DNA of 64,000 nt from Bacteroidota bacterium (GTDB lineage: Bacteria; Bacteroidota; Bacteroidia; Cytophagales; Cytophagaceae), in the NCBI GenBank assembly GCA_023392125.1, contig JAEVZS010000022.1:62001-126000 (forward strand). Direction: 5' to 3'. Each line of letters opens with the position of its first letter. The first letter of the stretch is position 1. The position numbers were made by a program, and so were the translations under genes. A model generated the notes under the pieces. The model was not told where the DNA came from. It was given only the letters and a program-made list of their open reading frames with translations, and searched no databases. This document shows positions 36,485 to 45,057 of the stretch, one piece after another.

Positions 36485-39400
36485 CTATTCTTCGCTATTA
36501 CCCTTATCAGCCAGGAAGGATGCATTGTAATTATGCCGGACAAAATTACACCAGGCACAGTCCTCCTTTCCACAACCAGTCCGAAAATCAAAAGCACGTA
36601 TTTTCAGATAGGTATCTTTAATTTGTACCTTTACCAGACTTATATCCTCTGGACTGACCACTACTTTTTTCTTGACATATTCTCCGGAAGAGTCAGGTTC
36701 GACAAAGTCAATTTCTCCTGAAACCATCGTATAGCTACTGCTTTTATGATTATCAAGCAGTAATTTATAGAATACAATTTGCCGCCAATAATCCCCTCCC
36801 ACCGGATCTTTCTCGGAGGGCGGATTCAGCTTTTTCTTTCCATTATCCGGTTTCCCGGTTTTATAATCAATCACATTTACATATTTTCCTTCAATTTCCA
36901 TTTTATCGATTGCTCCGTTAACAGGCACCCCTTCCACTTCACAATTGGAAATTCTCAGCTCGGTTTTTACCTGCTTATTCCACTTACTCACATACGTATT
37001 GTAGTAGTCAGACAGAATTTTGTGGCCATATTCCATGCGTCTTTCAAAATCCTCTCGTGTAAAATGCGAGTGATAAAACTTCATGCCGTCTTCAAAGTAA
37101 CGCAGAAACAGATTGAGACCGGCGAACTCTCTTTGCTCATCATGCTGCATATTCTGGAACAGCTGATATAGTGCATGGTGTACTGCACTGCCAAAACCGA
37201 TACTTTCATTTCGTGCCGAAGGAACTTTAAGCACATTCTCAAAGTAAAAGGAAACCGGACACCTCAAATACTTATTCAGGTGTGTCACACTCATTGAATA
37301 ATCCTTAAGCTCCTCCTTCAAGAATTCTTCATCCAGAAAATCTATTTCTGCTTTATTAAACTCAAGCATGGTAGCCATCTGGTATTCAGCCAACTGATTT
37401 TCAGGTACAGACTCTGTAGTCAGCGTCACTAAGCCACTATCCGCGAGTTCTGCAACATAGCGACTGGCCTCATCTTCTTTCTCATTAGCTTTACGTGCCG
37501 AATAACTAATATATAATTCCTCTCTGGCTCTGGTCATGGCAACATAAAAGAGTCTTCGGCCATCTTCTGCAAGTTCTGTCTCTTCTTCCCTGATCAGATT
37601 GTCCGGAAGCTTAAAAGCATTACCTGCCCTTGATTTATCCCATGTATCAGCATTGCAGCCAATAAGGAAGACTCTCTTGTACTCAAGCCCTTTGGAGGAA
37701 TGAGCCGTAACAAAATGAACTCCGCTTTCATGAAGGACCGTCCGATTAAGGGGCAATGGAATATTGTTATTGGTCATCAATGAGAGGGTAGCAAGTACGT
37801 CCCCGAGCGTTCGAAACTCATTTTTTGCCGTTTCATCCTTGATAAAATCAAACAAAGTTGTCACCACCTGCAGATTCCAGACTTTTTCATCCGACTGCAT
37901 TATCCAGGACAATAATCCCCCGCGAGTCAGAATCTTTTCAAAAAGGACCTGCACGGTACAATTTGGCACCTGGCTTATCCAGTAACTTATATTTTCCTCA
38001 AATTCTGATATAAATCTGGCCGTTCGAACCTGAAGCTGAAAGAGTGTTTCTCTGCTGGCAAGTACCGTTCTCCAGCCTTCTTTCCGGACATCCCTTTTTC
38101 TGCAGTGTCTGTTTATAATGGCAATATCATGAGGGCTGATTTTAAAGAACTCATAATGCATTATTTCATACAAAAGCGCCTCGGAAGAATCGGTCTTCAC
38201 ATATTCTTCCCATACATAAGTAAGCAGATTTATAATGTTGCGGATCAGTGGCAATTCAAGAACATTAACTTTCTGCCGGATATTCAACGGTATACCCTTT
38301 TCTTCGAGAAACTTTACCATGGAAGCCACCTGCCGGTGATTCCGATAAATTACCGCAGTCTCTCCCAGATCTTCCCCTGCTTCAGCCAGATCAATAATCT
38401 TCTGACAAATAGCAGCCTCTTCGTGATAAATATTAAAGTACTCCGAGATAAATGGTTTTGACTTCAGATTCTGCAAATCAGGATGTGCTGAAAGCAACGT
38501 TTTATCAAGCCCTTCAATTTTGTTAACCAGACGTTCCTGATTGTTCTTTATTAATGATCCGGCTGCATCCAATATCGCCTGAGTTGACCGGTAATTTTCT
38601 TTCATAAGAAAAATACGGACATGATCTTTGTGTCTGTCATAAAAATCAACAATATTCGAGATGCTTGCACCCTGAAACCGATATATAGCCTGATCATCAT
38701 CTCCGACTACAAATACATTAGGAGCCTCCCAATAACTCGTGAGGGCATTCAGAATTTCATTCTGAGCTCCATTCGTATCCTGATACTCATCCACCAGAAA
38801 ATACTGATATTGCTCCTGATACCGGGTGAGAAAAGCAGGATGTTGCCTGAAAGCCTCAAGAACCCAAAGAATCATATCATGATAGTCATATCTCCTTTCA
38901 CGAGCCATCTCCCGTTGTATGAAGTCATAGCCAGCCACTGCTGCAAGGAGCTTTTCCATTTTTTCCTTTGTGGCATTATATTTTGTTGTATTTAAATCAC
39001 CTTGCTTAATCCCTTTGGCTTTGTTAGCTCTTTTATATTGATATTCTTCGCTGTATTTTATTTCTTCAAGAAACTCACTCGTTTTTTCCTTCAGGAACTC
39101 AGGAGTCCAGGCCTCCTTCTTCATTGTGTCATAAAGTGTTTGTAGCCTGTACGTATCATAATATATATCCCCGGTATATCTTTTGAGAGGACTGTCGGCA
39201 GGAAGCTTATCTATCAGTTTATGATACATCCCAAGACTTTCCAGTTCTGACAGCGGACGCAAATCCCTGTATCCGAAAATGTGCAGGTTATCCTGTATCA
39301 GTTGATTGCAGAACGCATGGAAAGTATAAATATGCACCCGGTATGCATCAGGGCCGATAAACCGCAGAAGCCGCTTACGCATAGCGATTGTGCCCGCATC

Positions 39401-39613
39401 TGTGTATGTCAGACACAATATGCCGTGGGGCGGGGTATCCGTCTGCAAAAGTATATTTCCGATCCTGGCAGACAGAATCTGGGTTTTACCTGTTCCGGGA
39501 CCAGCAATTACAAGTACCGGACCTTCAATAGTTTCAACAGCCTGTCTCTGAACAGAATTTAAGCATCTCAGCTCCTGATCAAAAGAGGTATTGTGTGCCG
39601 GGGTATAGCTCAT
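36485..39613 (-). CDS. UvrD/PcrA-like helicase with C-terminal Fe-S PD-(D/E)XK nuclease
   Basis: About 1042 residues. The SF1A helicase part has Walker A AGPGTGKTQ (about 32-40), motif II VDEYQDTNG (about 276), GDDDQAIYRFQGAS and VHFVTAHSSKGLEYKRV plus VAMTRAREELYIS near 650-730. From about 770 there is a RecB/AddB-type nuclease: RCPVSFYFENVL (first Cys, about 785), GAIDKMEIEGKYV and VIDYKTGK (catalytic Asp and Lys, about 900-920), and CGKEDCAWC near 1012-1020. One upstream plus three downstream Cys is the AddB/Cas4 iron-sulfur pattern. So this is an ATP-driven 3'-5' helicase-nuclease for DNA repair. The ATG at 39613 was chosen since it precedes Walker A normally; the frame extends 21 codons further upstream. 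No AddA/RecC partner is nearby. Confidence 0.92.
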   Translation of the reverse strand: MSYTPAHNTSFDQELRCLNSVQRQAVETIEGPVLVIAGPGTGKTQILSARIGNILLQTDTPPHGILCLTYTDAGTIAMRKRLLRFIGPDAYRVHIYTFHAFCNQLIQDNLHIFGYRDLRPLSELESLGMYHKLIDKLPADSPLKRYTGDIYYDTYRLQTLYDTMKKEAWTPEFLKEKTSEFLEEIKYSEEYQYKRANKAKGIKQGDLNTTKYNATKEKMEKLLAAVAGYDFIQREMARERRYDYHDMILWVLEAFRQHPAFLTRYQEQYQYFLVDEYQDTNGAQNEILNALTSYWEAPNVFVVGDDDQAIYRFQGASISNIVDFYDRHKDHVRIFLMKENYRSTQAILDAAGSLIKNNQERLVNKIEGLDKTLLSAHPDLQNLKSKPFISEYFNIYHEEAAICQKIIDLAEAGEDLGETAVIYRNHRQVASMVKFLEEKGIPLNIRQKVNVLELPLIRNIINLLTYVWEEYVKTDSSEALLYEIMHYEFFKISPHDIAIINRHCRKRDVRKEGWRTVLASRETLFQLQVRTARFISEFEENISYWISQVPNCTVQVLFEKILTRGGLLSWIMQSDEKVWNLQVVTTLFDFIKDETAKNEFRTLGDVLATLSLMTNNNIPLPLNRTVLHESGVHFVTAHSSKGLEYKRVFLIGCNADTWDKSRAGNAFKLPDNLIREEETELAEDGRRLFYVAMTRAREELYISYSARKANEKEDEASRYVAELADSGLVTLTTESVPENQLAEYQMATMLEFNKAEIDFLDEEFLKEELKDYSMSVTHLNKYLRCPVSFYFENVLKVPSARNESIGFGSAVHHALYQLFQNMQHDEQREFAGLNLFLRYFEDGMKFYHSHFTREDFERRMEYGHKILSDYYNTYVSKWNKQVKTELRISNCEVEGVPVNGAIDKMEIEGKYVNVIDYKTGKPDNGKKKLNPPSEKDPVGGDYWRQIVFYKLLLDNHKSSSYTMVSGEIDFVEPDSSGEYVKKKVVVSPEDISLVKVQIKDTYLKIRAFDFRTGCGKEDCAWCNFVRHNYNASFLADKGNSEE

Positions 39614-39644
39614 AAATAGTAAAAACCAATAAGTTATTAAACTA

Positions 39645-39677
39645 AATGAGGTGTCGGGATATACCTCACACCTCATT
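39645..39677 (-). terminator. Terminator of the antiporter gene
   Basis: AATGAGGTGT and ACACCTCATT form a 10-bp stem with a 13-base loop, 34 bases beyond the antiporter stop on the minus strand, between it and the helicase start. Confidence 0.65.
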
Positions 39678-39710
39678 AAAATATGTCTGAAACCCGAATA
39701 AAATCAGTAT

Positions 39711-41864
39711 TTATTCATCTTTATCCCTTTTAAAGATGTTGCCAATACCTTTTCCAATCTTTTCAATGGTTTCAATACCTTTCGACAAAGGTTCTGAAGT
39801 TACATGATCATAGCTTTCGATATCATATCGGTTGTATTGCTGCGGATAAATAATAATCTTATTGTTTGGAGCGAAATGTTTATCAAGTTTCGCAGGGATA
39901 TTGTCCAGGTAGCTTAAATAAGAAACGGACCCTCTTCTTGATGAGACAATAACCAAAAGATCACTTTCCTGAATATTTCTTGCCAGTATCAGAAAATCAT
40001 CCCAGTCATCAAATACGTTATAGTTAAAGACTGCATTCAGATAGTGATTCTTTATTTCTTTTTGAATAGCAGTCTGAGTCGCCTCAGTTCCATAGTAAAT
40101 AATCGGCAAACTCAGTTCTTGCGCCAGTTTTGTAACTTTAAGCAGCCATAGTTTGAAACCCTTTTCTTTTTCGGTAAGGGGCGGAGCAATCAGAACTATT
40201 CTTTTATGATCAACCAAAGGCCGGTTCATCTGACTTATAAACAAACTTTTATCAACACTATAAATCAGATTTTCTACCTTTTCTCCCATTAGCTTGTTTA
40301 GGACACCGGAGTGATGCGGCCAGCCGATTACAATAATATCTGCAGCTATTTCACGGGAAGCCCTTGTTATCCCGCTAACAATATTATGGTCAATCGTTGC
40401 AATTACATTAACCTTAATTTCAGCAGCTGTTGCCTGCTTTACGAACCCTTCCAGCTTATTTCTGGATTTTACCACATTGTTTTCTGCTTCTTCGTCATTG
40501 GGCACTACCGTCAGAAACGAAATAGGTTGGGCTGATTTCTTTTCTTTTATCAAAAGGGTAAATTCCAGCAGCTTTTCAATATTAGAAATATTGGCAAAAG
40601 GCAGAAGAATTGTCTCGGTATTCGCTCCTTCTGTTCTTGTTCCCGAGAAATCATCTTCTTCTGAAGTAATAACGATCTTTTTGGCTGCTTTTTCTGTTGC
40701 AAAAGAGGCAACTACGCAGGTAACCAGAATCAGAATAATTGTTCCGTTCAGAATATTCTCATCCAGAATATCTGCTTTATAACCAACAAGGATAACTGCA
40801 AGAGTTGCCGCTGCATGCGCACTGCTCAGACCAAAAATAAGCTGACGCTGTACCGCCGAATAACGGAATATTAATTGCGTAAAAAGCGCCGCAATCCACT
40901 TTCCAAAGATGGCAACCACAGACAAAGTTCCTGCCACAATCAGGGCTGTAGGACCTTTGAGCAGAACGCTTATATCTACCAGCATACCAACAGAAATAAG
41001 AAAGAAAGGGATGAAAAGGGAGTTTCCGATAAACTCGATCCTGTTCATAAGAGCAGAAGAGTGCGGAATAAGCCGGTTTAATGCGAGACCGGCAACAAAC
41101 GCACCGATAATCGGCTCTACTCCTGCAACTTCTGCCAGAAATGCAGCAAAGAAGACTACAGACAGCACAAAGATATAATGTGAATGTTTTTCACTTTCAA
41201 GCTTGCTAAAAAACCATTTTGATACTCTTGGTATTACCAGAAACATAATCAGGGAAAAAATCGTCAGAGAAATGCCAAGTCTCAGCCAGAATTCCTGATT
41301 CAAATCTCCCTTTGAGTTACCGATAATAACTGCCAGAATCAGCAGCACTGCTGTATCTGTCAGAATTGTTCCCCCGACTGTGACGGCTACAGCCTGATTT
41401 TTGGAAATACCTAATTTACTTACAATCGGATAGGCAACCAGTGTATGCGTAGCAAACATACTGGCAGTCAATAGACTTGCATTAAAGTCATACCCAAGAA
41501 AATAATGGCAGACCGGAAAACCGATTGCTAATGGCAGAATAAAAGTAAAAAAACCGAAAAGTAAACTCTTATTCCTGTGTGTTCTGAATTCGTTCAGATC
41601 GAGCTCGAGTCCGGCGATAAACATGATGTACAGTAGTCCAATAGTTGAAAAGAGATCTATTGCTGAGTTCTTTTCCAGTATATTGAAACCATATGGGCCT
41701 ATAACCACTCCCGATATGATCAATCCAATTATTCCGGGAATGTTTAGCTTCTTAAGAAGAATCGGTGATAAAAGAATAATGAGCAGAATAAGCGAAAAGA
41801 TCAGAACCGGATTACCCAAAGGCAATTCAAATTCATGCATCAGATGATTAAAAAAGTGATTCAT
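39711..41864 (-). CDS. CPA2 cation:proton antiporter with Usp-like C-terminal domain
   Basis: 717 residues. Residues about 15-395 form 12 or 13 membrane helices of the Na+/H+ exchanger (CPA2/KefB) type, with LNIPGIIGLIISGVVIGPYG, GLELDLNEFR and the ion-site region AEVAGVEPIIGAFVAGLALN. The soluble tail (about 410-700) resembles tandem universal-stress-protein domains (TILLPFAN, ADIIVIGWPHHSGV, KRIVLIAPPL), which may bind nucleotides and gate transport. Role: exchange of K+ or Na+ for H+ across the inner membrane. It is a single gene with its own terminator. Confidence 0.9.
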   Translation of the reverse strand: MNHFFNHLMHEFELPLGNPVLIFSLILLIILLSPILLKKLNIPGIIGLIISGVVIGPYGFNILEKNSAIDLFSTIGLLYIMFIAGLELDLNEFRTHRNKSLLFGFFTFILPLAIGFPVCHYFLGYDFNASLLTASMFATHTLVAYPIVSKLGISKNQAVAVTVGGTILTDTAVLLILAVIIGNSKGDLNQEFWLRLGISLTIFSLIMFLVIPRVSKWFFSKLESEKHSHYIFVLSVVFFAAFLAEVAGVEPIIGAFVAGLALNRLIPHSSALMNRIEFIGNSLFIPFFLISVGMLVDISVLLKGPTALIVAGTLSVVAIFGKWIAALFTQLIFRYSAVQRQLIFGLSSAHAAATLAVILVGYKADILDENILNGTIILILVTCVVASFATEKAAKKIVITSEEDDFSGTRTEGANTETILLPFANISNIEKLLEFTLLIKEKKSAQPISFLTVVPNDEEAENNVVKSRNKLEGFVKQATAAEIKVNVIATIDHNIVSGITRASREIAADIIVIGWPHHSGVLNKLMGEKVENLIYSVDKSLFISQMNRPLVDHKRIVLIAPPLTEKEKGFKLWLLKVTKLAQELSLPIIYYGTEATQTAIQKEIKNHYLNAVFNYNVFDDWDDFLILARNIQESDLLVIVSSRRGSVSYLSYLDNIPAKLDKHFAPNNKIIIYPQQYNRYDIESYDHVTSEPLSKGIETIEKIGKGIGNIFKRDKDE

Positions 41865-42162
41865 ACATAGAAATTTATCTTACTACACAAACTGCTTTCA
41901 TATCCTTTCACCTGACTGATGATAAAAAGAGTGATCAATAGTACGAATCACTCAAGACACTATAAGCAGGACTAATTTTCTAATTTATGAATTTTATTTT
42001 TCCGATAAGAAGTAAAATTTCATTTTATATCGAAAAATCAGACCGGATTCATTAGTTAAAGCAGTCTACCCCCTTTACAAATCAATCATATCATCATAAA
42101 AAAGCCGACATTAGTATCCTAATGCCGGCCTGATAATCACTTTGAAACAGAGGATAGTCAAA
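41865..42162. other. Intergenic region with terminator
   Basis: A 298-base gap between two minus-strand genes. It holds the terminator of the foldase operon (42104-42129) and must include the antiporter promoter, which I could not place. It is AT-rich and has no small gene that I can support. Confidence 0.5.
42104..42129 (-). terminator. Terminator of the coaX-lptC-foldase operon
   Basis: GCCG-A-CATTAG and CTAATG-C-CGGC form an 11-bp stem with one mismatch and a TATC loop. On the minus strand it is followed by a run of six T, so it is a good intrinsic terminator 34 bases after the operon's last stop. Confidence 0.85.
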
Positions 42163-44256
42163 TTAAAAGAACTTGTATCTCTTATCCTTAATATCCGAAG
42201 CTTTCTTAATTACCTCTGAAATCAGGAAGTCCGCTCTGCCACTGCGTTGTTGAGCGATTCTGTTTTTATTTGCTGCATAATCAGCAATCTCCTGCACTTC
42301 TCCGATATTGGTAAGCTCGATTATTGAAACGCTGCTTTGGCCAATGACCGGCTGACTTTTCTCATTTACCTTAAGTCCAAAAGTTCTTCCGACAAGAATC
42401 GGATCGTATCCCACACCTGATACATAATTACCTGCAAGAGTAATATCGGCAGCGTTTCCGAAATTTGCATCACCACCATAGCTTGCAGCTATTTCCTGAA
42501 GCGATCCGGTAATACCGTCAAGCTTATTCTTAATTTGTTCGCCTTTTTTCTCAAGACGCACCTTGTCTGTAATTTCCGATCTCACCTCATCCAGATCTGC
42601 TGTTCCAGCTTCCCGGGCGTCGGTAACAACTGCAACAATAAACTGATTGTCTATAGATTTAACCTCTGAAACATCACCGGGTTTCGCATCATTAAACGCC
42701 CAGCGTATTATATCACGGGCATTTCGTATTGAATTCAGATTACGTTCAATAGGGCGAAGGTTGGTGGCTGCATTCACAGTCAGATTACCATGTTCTTTGA
42801 TTTTAGCATAGAAATCCGAGCTGTCTTTTATATCGTTGGCAAATTCAAGTGCCTCCTGATACATTTGATCCTTTGTCTCTTCACTATAATCTACAACACG
42901 GCTTACTTCTGCCACCTTATACATTTTTCTGGTTCTTGGCTCAGTAATTTTTACAATATGAAAACCAAACTGAGTTTCCACAAGATTTGTCAATAATCCG
43001 GATCTCGCTGATCCGAAAATGGCATCATTAAATGGACCGACCATTGCACCCTCACTAAACCAGCCCAAATCCCCCCCTCTTACAGAAGTAGCATCTGTAC
43101 CATGTTCAGCAGCCATTTCTTCAAATGAGGCTCCGTTTCTGATCACATTCAGCACCTCCTGTGCTTTCTTTCTGGCATCTGCCTTTTCTTCTTCTCCGTT
43201 AAATCTGAAAAGTATATGGCTTGCTCTGGCAGAATAGACAGAGTCCTCCTTACTTCCAACAACTTTGTACAATTTAAAGCTGCCATTTGTCAGATATGGT
43301 CCATAAACATTTCCGGCTTCCAGATTACCTGCATTCTGAAGACCTTCTGCCAGCTCTCCCATTCTTGTATATCTAACCTGAGCAGGTTCATCTGAGTTAA
43401 ACAGAACAAAGGTTGAATCATCCGCGGCATTTTTAAATTCAGCAGCAATACTTTCCAGATCTCGGGACAAGGCAAGAGAGTCTTCCTTCGACGGATGAAC
43501 AGTAAATACTACATAATCAAGGGATCTTGACTCTTCCCTTTTATATGCATTCTTATGCTGATCAAGATATCTTTTCAGTTCAGAGTCTGTAATCTTTACC
43601 GCTGAATCCGGAATAGCAGAGAAAGGCACATTCACAAAGTTAATGGATGCTTTCTGATTGGTCGCAAGGTAATCTCTTTTAGCTTCTGCAGTAGTGACGT
43701 ATTCTGTCTTTTTAAGAAGATTTGAGTATTTCTCTCTCAGCCTGATTTCCGGTATCTGGGTATCTACATAATACCACAGAAACTGATCCTGCTGAGGATA
43801 TTGCGCAAGATTGGCAAGAAAATTATTCACCATATCTTTGCTAAATGTCTCCGGATTGCCAAATAACTGACGGACCATAGGGTGAATAAAATCTCCTTTG
43901 GTCAGATCCGCCCATTCCTCATCCGTAACCAGGAGTCCGATTTCTTCAAACTGTTCCCGGTAACCGTATTCAAAAATAAGCTGATTCCATGCATTATCAT
44001 GCATCATACTACGCTCATTCTCAGAAACAGAGCGATTGTATTGCATGGTGTAGTTTCTTTCAGCAATGCTCAATTGACGCTGGTATTCTTCGGCTCCGAT
44101 CTTTTCACCGGCTATTTCCCCCACTTTATTGTCTGAGCTTCTCAATATGGAGTTTTGGCCAAAAAACAGATCGGTAAGAAGAAACATAGCAAGCGCTGCT
44201 ATAACAGTCACAACGACTACTCCCGACCTTTTGTTGATTTCATTAAATATTGCCAT
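42163..44256 (-). CDS. PpiD/SurA-like periplasmic peptidyl-prolyl isomerase
   Basis: 697 residues. One N-terminal membrane anchor (about 12-30) faces a periplasmic SurA-N-like chaperone domain (KIGAEEYQRQLSIAE) and a rotamase domain of the parvulin type (about 345-445: ASHILFRFNGEEEKADARKK, GGDLGWFSEGAMVGPF, FGFHIVKITEPR). A further region follows to the end. PpiD-type foldases help outer-membrane and secreted proteins fold near the translocon. It is the last gene of the coaX-OMP-lptC operon, consistent with envelope assembly. Confidence 0.92.
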   Translation of the reverse strand: MAIFNEINKRSGVVVVTVIAALAMFLLTDLFFGQNSILRSSDNKVGEIAGEKIGAEEYQRQLSIAERNYTMQYNRSVSENERSMMHDNAWNQLIFEYGYREQFEEIGLLVTDEEWADLTKGDFIHPMVRQLFGNPETFSKDMVNNFLANLAQYPQQDQFLWYYVDTQIPEIRLREKYSNLLKKTEYVTTAEAKRDYLATNQKASINFVNVPFSAIPDSAVKITDSELKRYLDQHKNAYKREESRSLDYVVFTVHPSKEDSLALSRDLESIAAEFKNAADDSTFVLFNSDEPAQVRYTRMGELAEGLQNAGNLEAGNVYGPYLTNGSFKLYKVVGSKEDSVYSARASHILFRFNGEEEKADARKKAQEVLNVIRNGASFEEMAAEHGTDATSVRGGDLGWFSEGAMVGPFNDAIFGSARSGLLTNLVETQFGFHIVKITEPRTRKMYKVAEVSRVVDYSEETKDQMYQEALEFANDIKDSSDFYAKIKEHGNLTVNAATNLRPIERNLNSIRNARDIIRWAFNDAKPGDVSEVKSIDNQFIVAVVTDAREAGTADLDEVRSEITDKVRLEKKGEQIKNKLDGITGSLQEIAASYGGDANFGNAADITLAGNYVSGVGYDPILVGRTFGLKVNEKSQPVIGQSSVSIIELTNIGEVQEIADYAANKNRIAQQRSGRADFLISEVIKKASDIKDKRYKFF

Positions 44257-44345
44257 TTCTAAGTTTTAATAAAAAGGATTGCAAAATAATTACATAAAAA
44301 CTAAAAAACAAAATTAGCTGGTGGTGAATAGAATTCTTTTAGAAA

Positions 44346-44522
44346 TTATTTACTGGTTGAGTTTCTGGATTTTGAAGTAACTAATCCATAGATTCCCAGC
44401 AAAACAAAAACCAGCATAAAAATCCAGTAGCTTGCAGCAAATCCATATACTGATGTCTGATGAATACCCACCGCCAGGAAGAATATTGTAAGCGACAGGA
44501 TAATTGATTGATATAATTTCAT
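44346..44522 (-). CDS. Small two-helix membrane protein after lptC (58 residues)
   Basis: A 58-residue frame, ATG at 44522 and TAA at 44346-44348. It overlaps the lptC stop by 4 bases (ATGA), so it is translationally coupled. The protein starts MKLYQSIILSLTIFFLAVGI, then HQTSVYGFAASYW, a second helix IFMLVFVLLGIYGL and a polar tail TSKSRNSTSK. The two helices and the coupling to lptC argue that it is real. I recognise no named family. It may be an accessory of LPS export or foldase function, which is inference only. Confidence 0.75.
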   Translation of the reverse strand: MKLYQSIILSLTIFFLAVGIHQTSVYGFAASYWIFMLVFVLLGIYGLVTSKSRNSTSK

Positions 44523-45052
44523 TCGCAGTCCATAAATATATTAGCAGAAGGCTTCAGAATCCTGTACGAGGTAAAATCTTCATTGGAGACCATACCATCT
44601 CCTGTCATGATTTCACATGGTGTTTCGATTCTGACAAACTTTTCTGTTGTAATCTTCTTTTCGGTCGGATTCCATATCAGCTCTTCCGATGAGAGCTTAT
44701 TCTTCTCTTTCAGGTTGTGTACCACAACATCTCCATTTACTACATATATATTCCGGTCCTTGAAATACCGGGCTTCATTTCCTTTCAGAGTAGATGTCAT
44801 CTCCCGGGTATCCAGATCAAAAAATTCCATATATACTCCCTCCGGAAAAACCTTATCTCCGTTCTGCAATTCGTATTCGTAAGGACCGGTAAAACGAATC
44901 TTGAGTCGCGCCGAATCGGAATAAAGGGTCTCGAAATCATACATTTCCAGCATAGGCCCTTCGTAAGGATCCGGTTTTACAAGCTTTTCATTTGAGCAGG
45001 AAAAAAAGCCTATAATACCCGCGAAGAAAAAGATCATATAAAAGATTTTCAT
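44519..45052 (-). CDS. lptC: LPS export ABC transporter periplasmic protein LptC
   Basis: 177 residues from the ATG at 45052, with lipobox IGFFSC (Cys19). The mature part is an LptC/OstA-like beta domain: PMLEMYDFETLYSDSARLKI, GVYMEFFDLDTREM, STLKGNEARYFKDRNIYVVN, GDVVVHNLKEKNKLSSEELI and TTEKFVRIETP. LptC connects the LptB2FG pump to the LptA/LptD bridge that carries lipopolysaccharide to the outer membrane; in this phylum it is often a lipoprotein. The frame extends to 45085, but the ATG at 45052 gives the proper signal peptide and a 5-base gap from the preceding gene. Confidence 0.9.
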   Translation of the reverse strand: MKIFYMIFFFAGIIGFFSCSNEKLVKPDPYEGPMLEMYDFETLYSDSARLKIRFTGPYEYELQNGDKVFPEGVYMEFFDLDTREMTSTLKGNEARYFKDRNIYVVNGDVVVHNLKEKNKLSSEELIWNPTEKKITTEKFVRIETPCEIMTGDGMVSNEDFTSYRILKPSANIFMDCE

Positions 45053-45057
45053 CCTTA

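Noticed and set aside
42790..42996. 68-residue plus-strand frame rich in Phe/Ile inside the foldase gene
   Set aside because: Antisense to the PpiD-like coding region; hydrophobicity comes from complementary lysine-rich codons.
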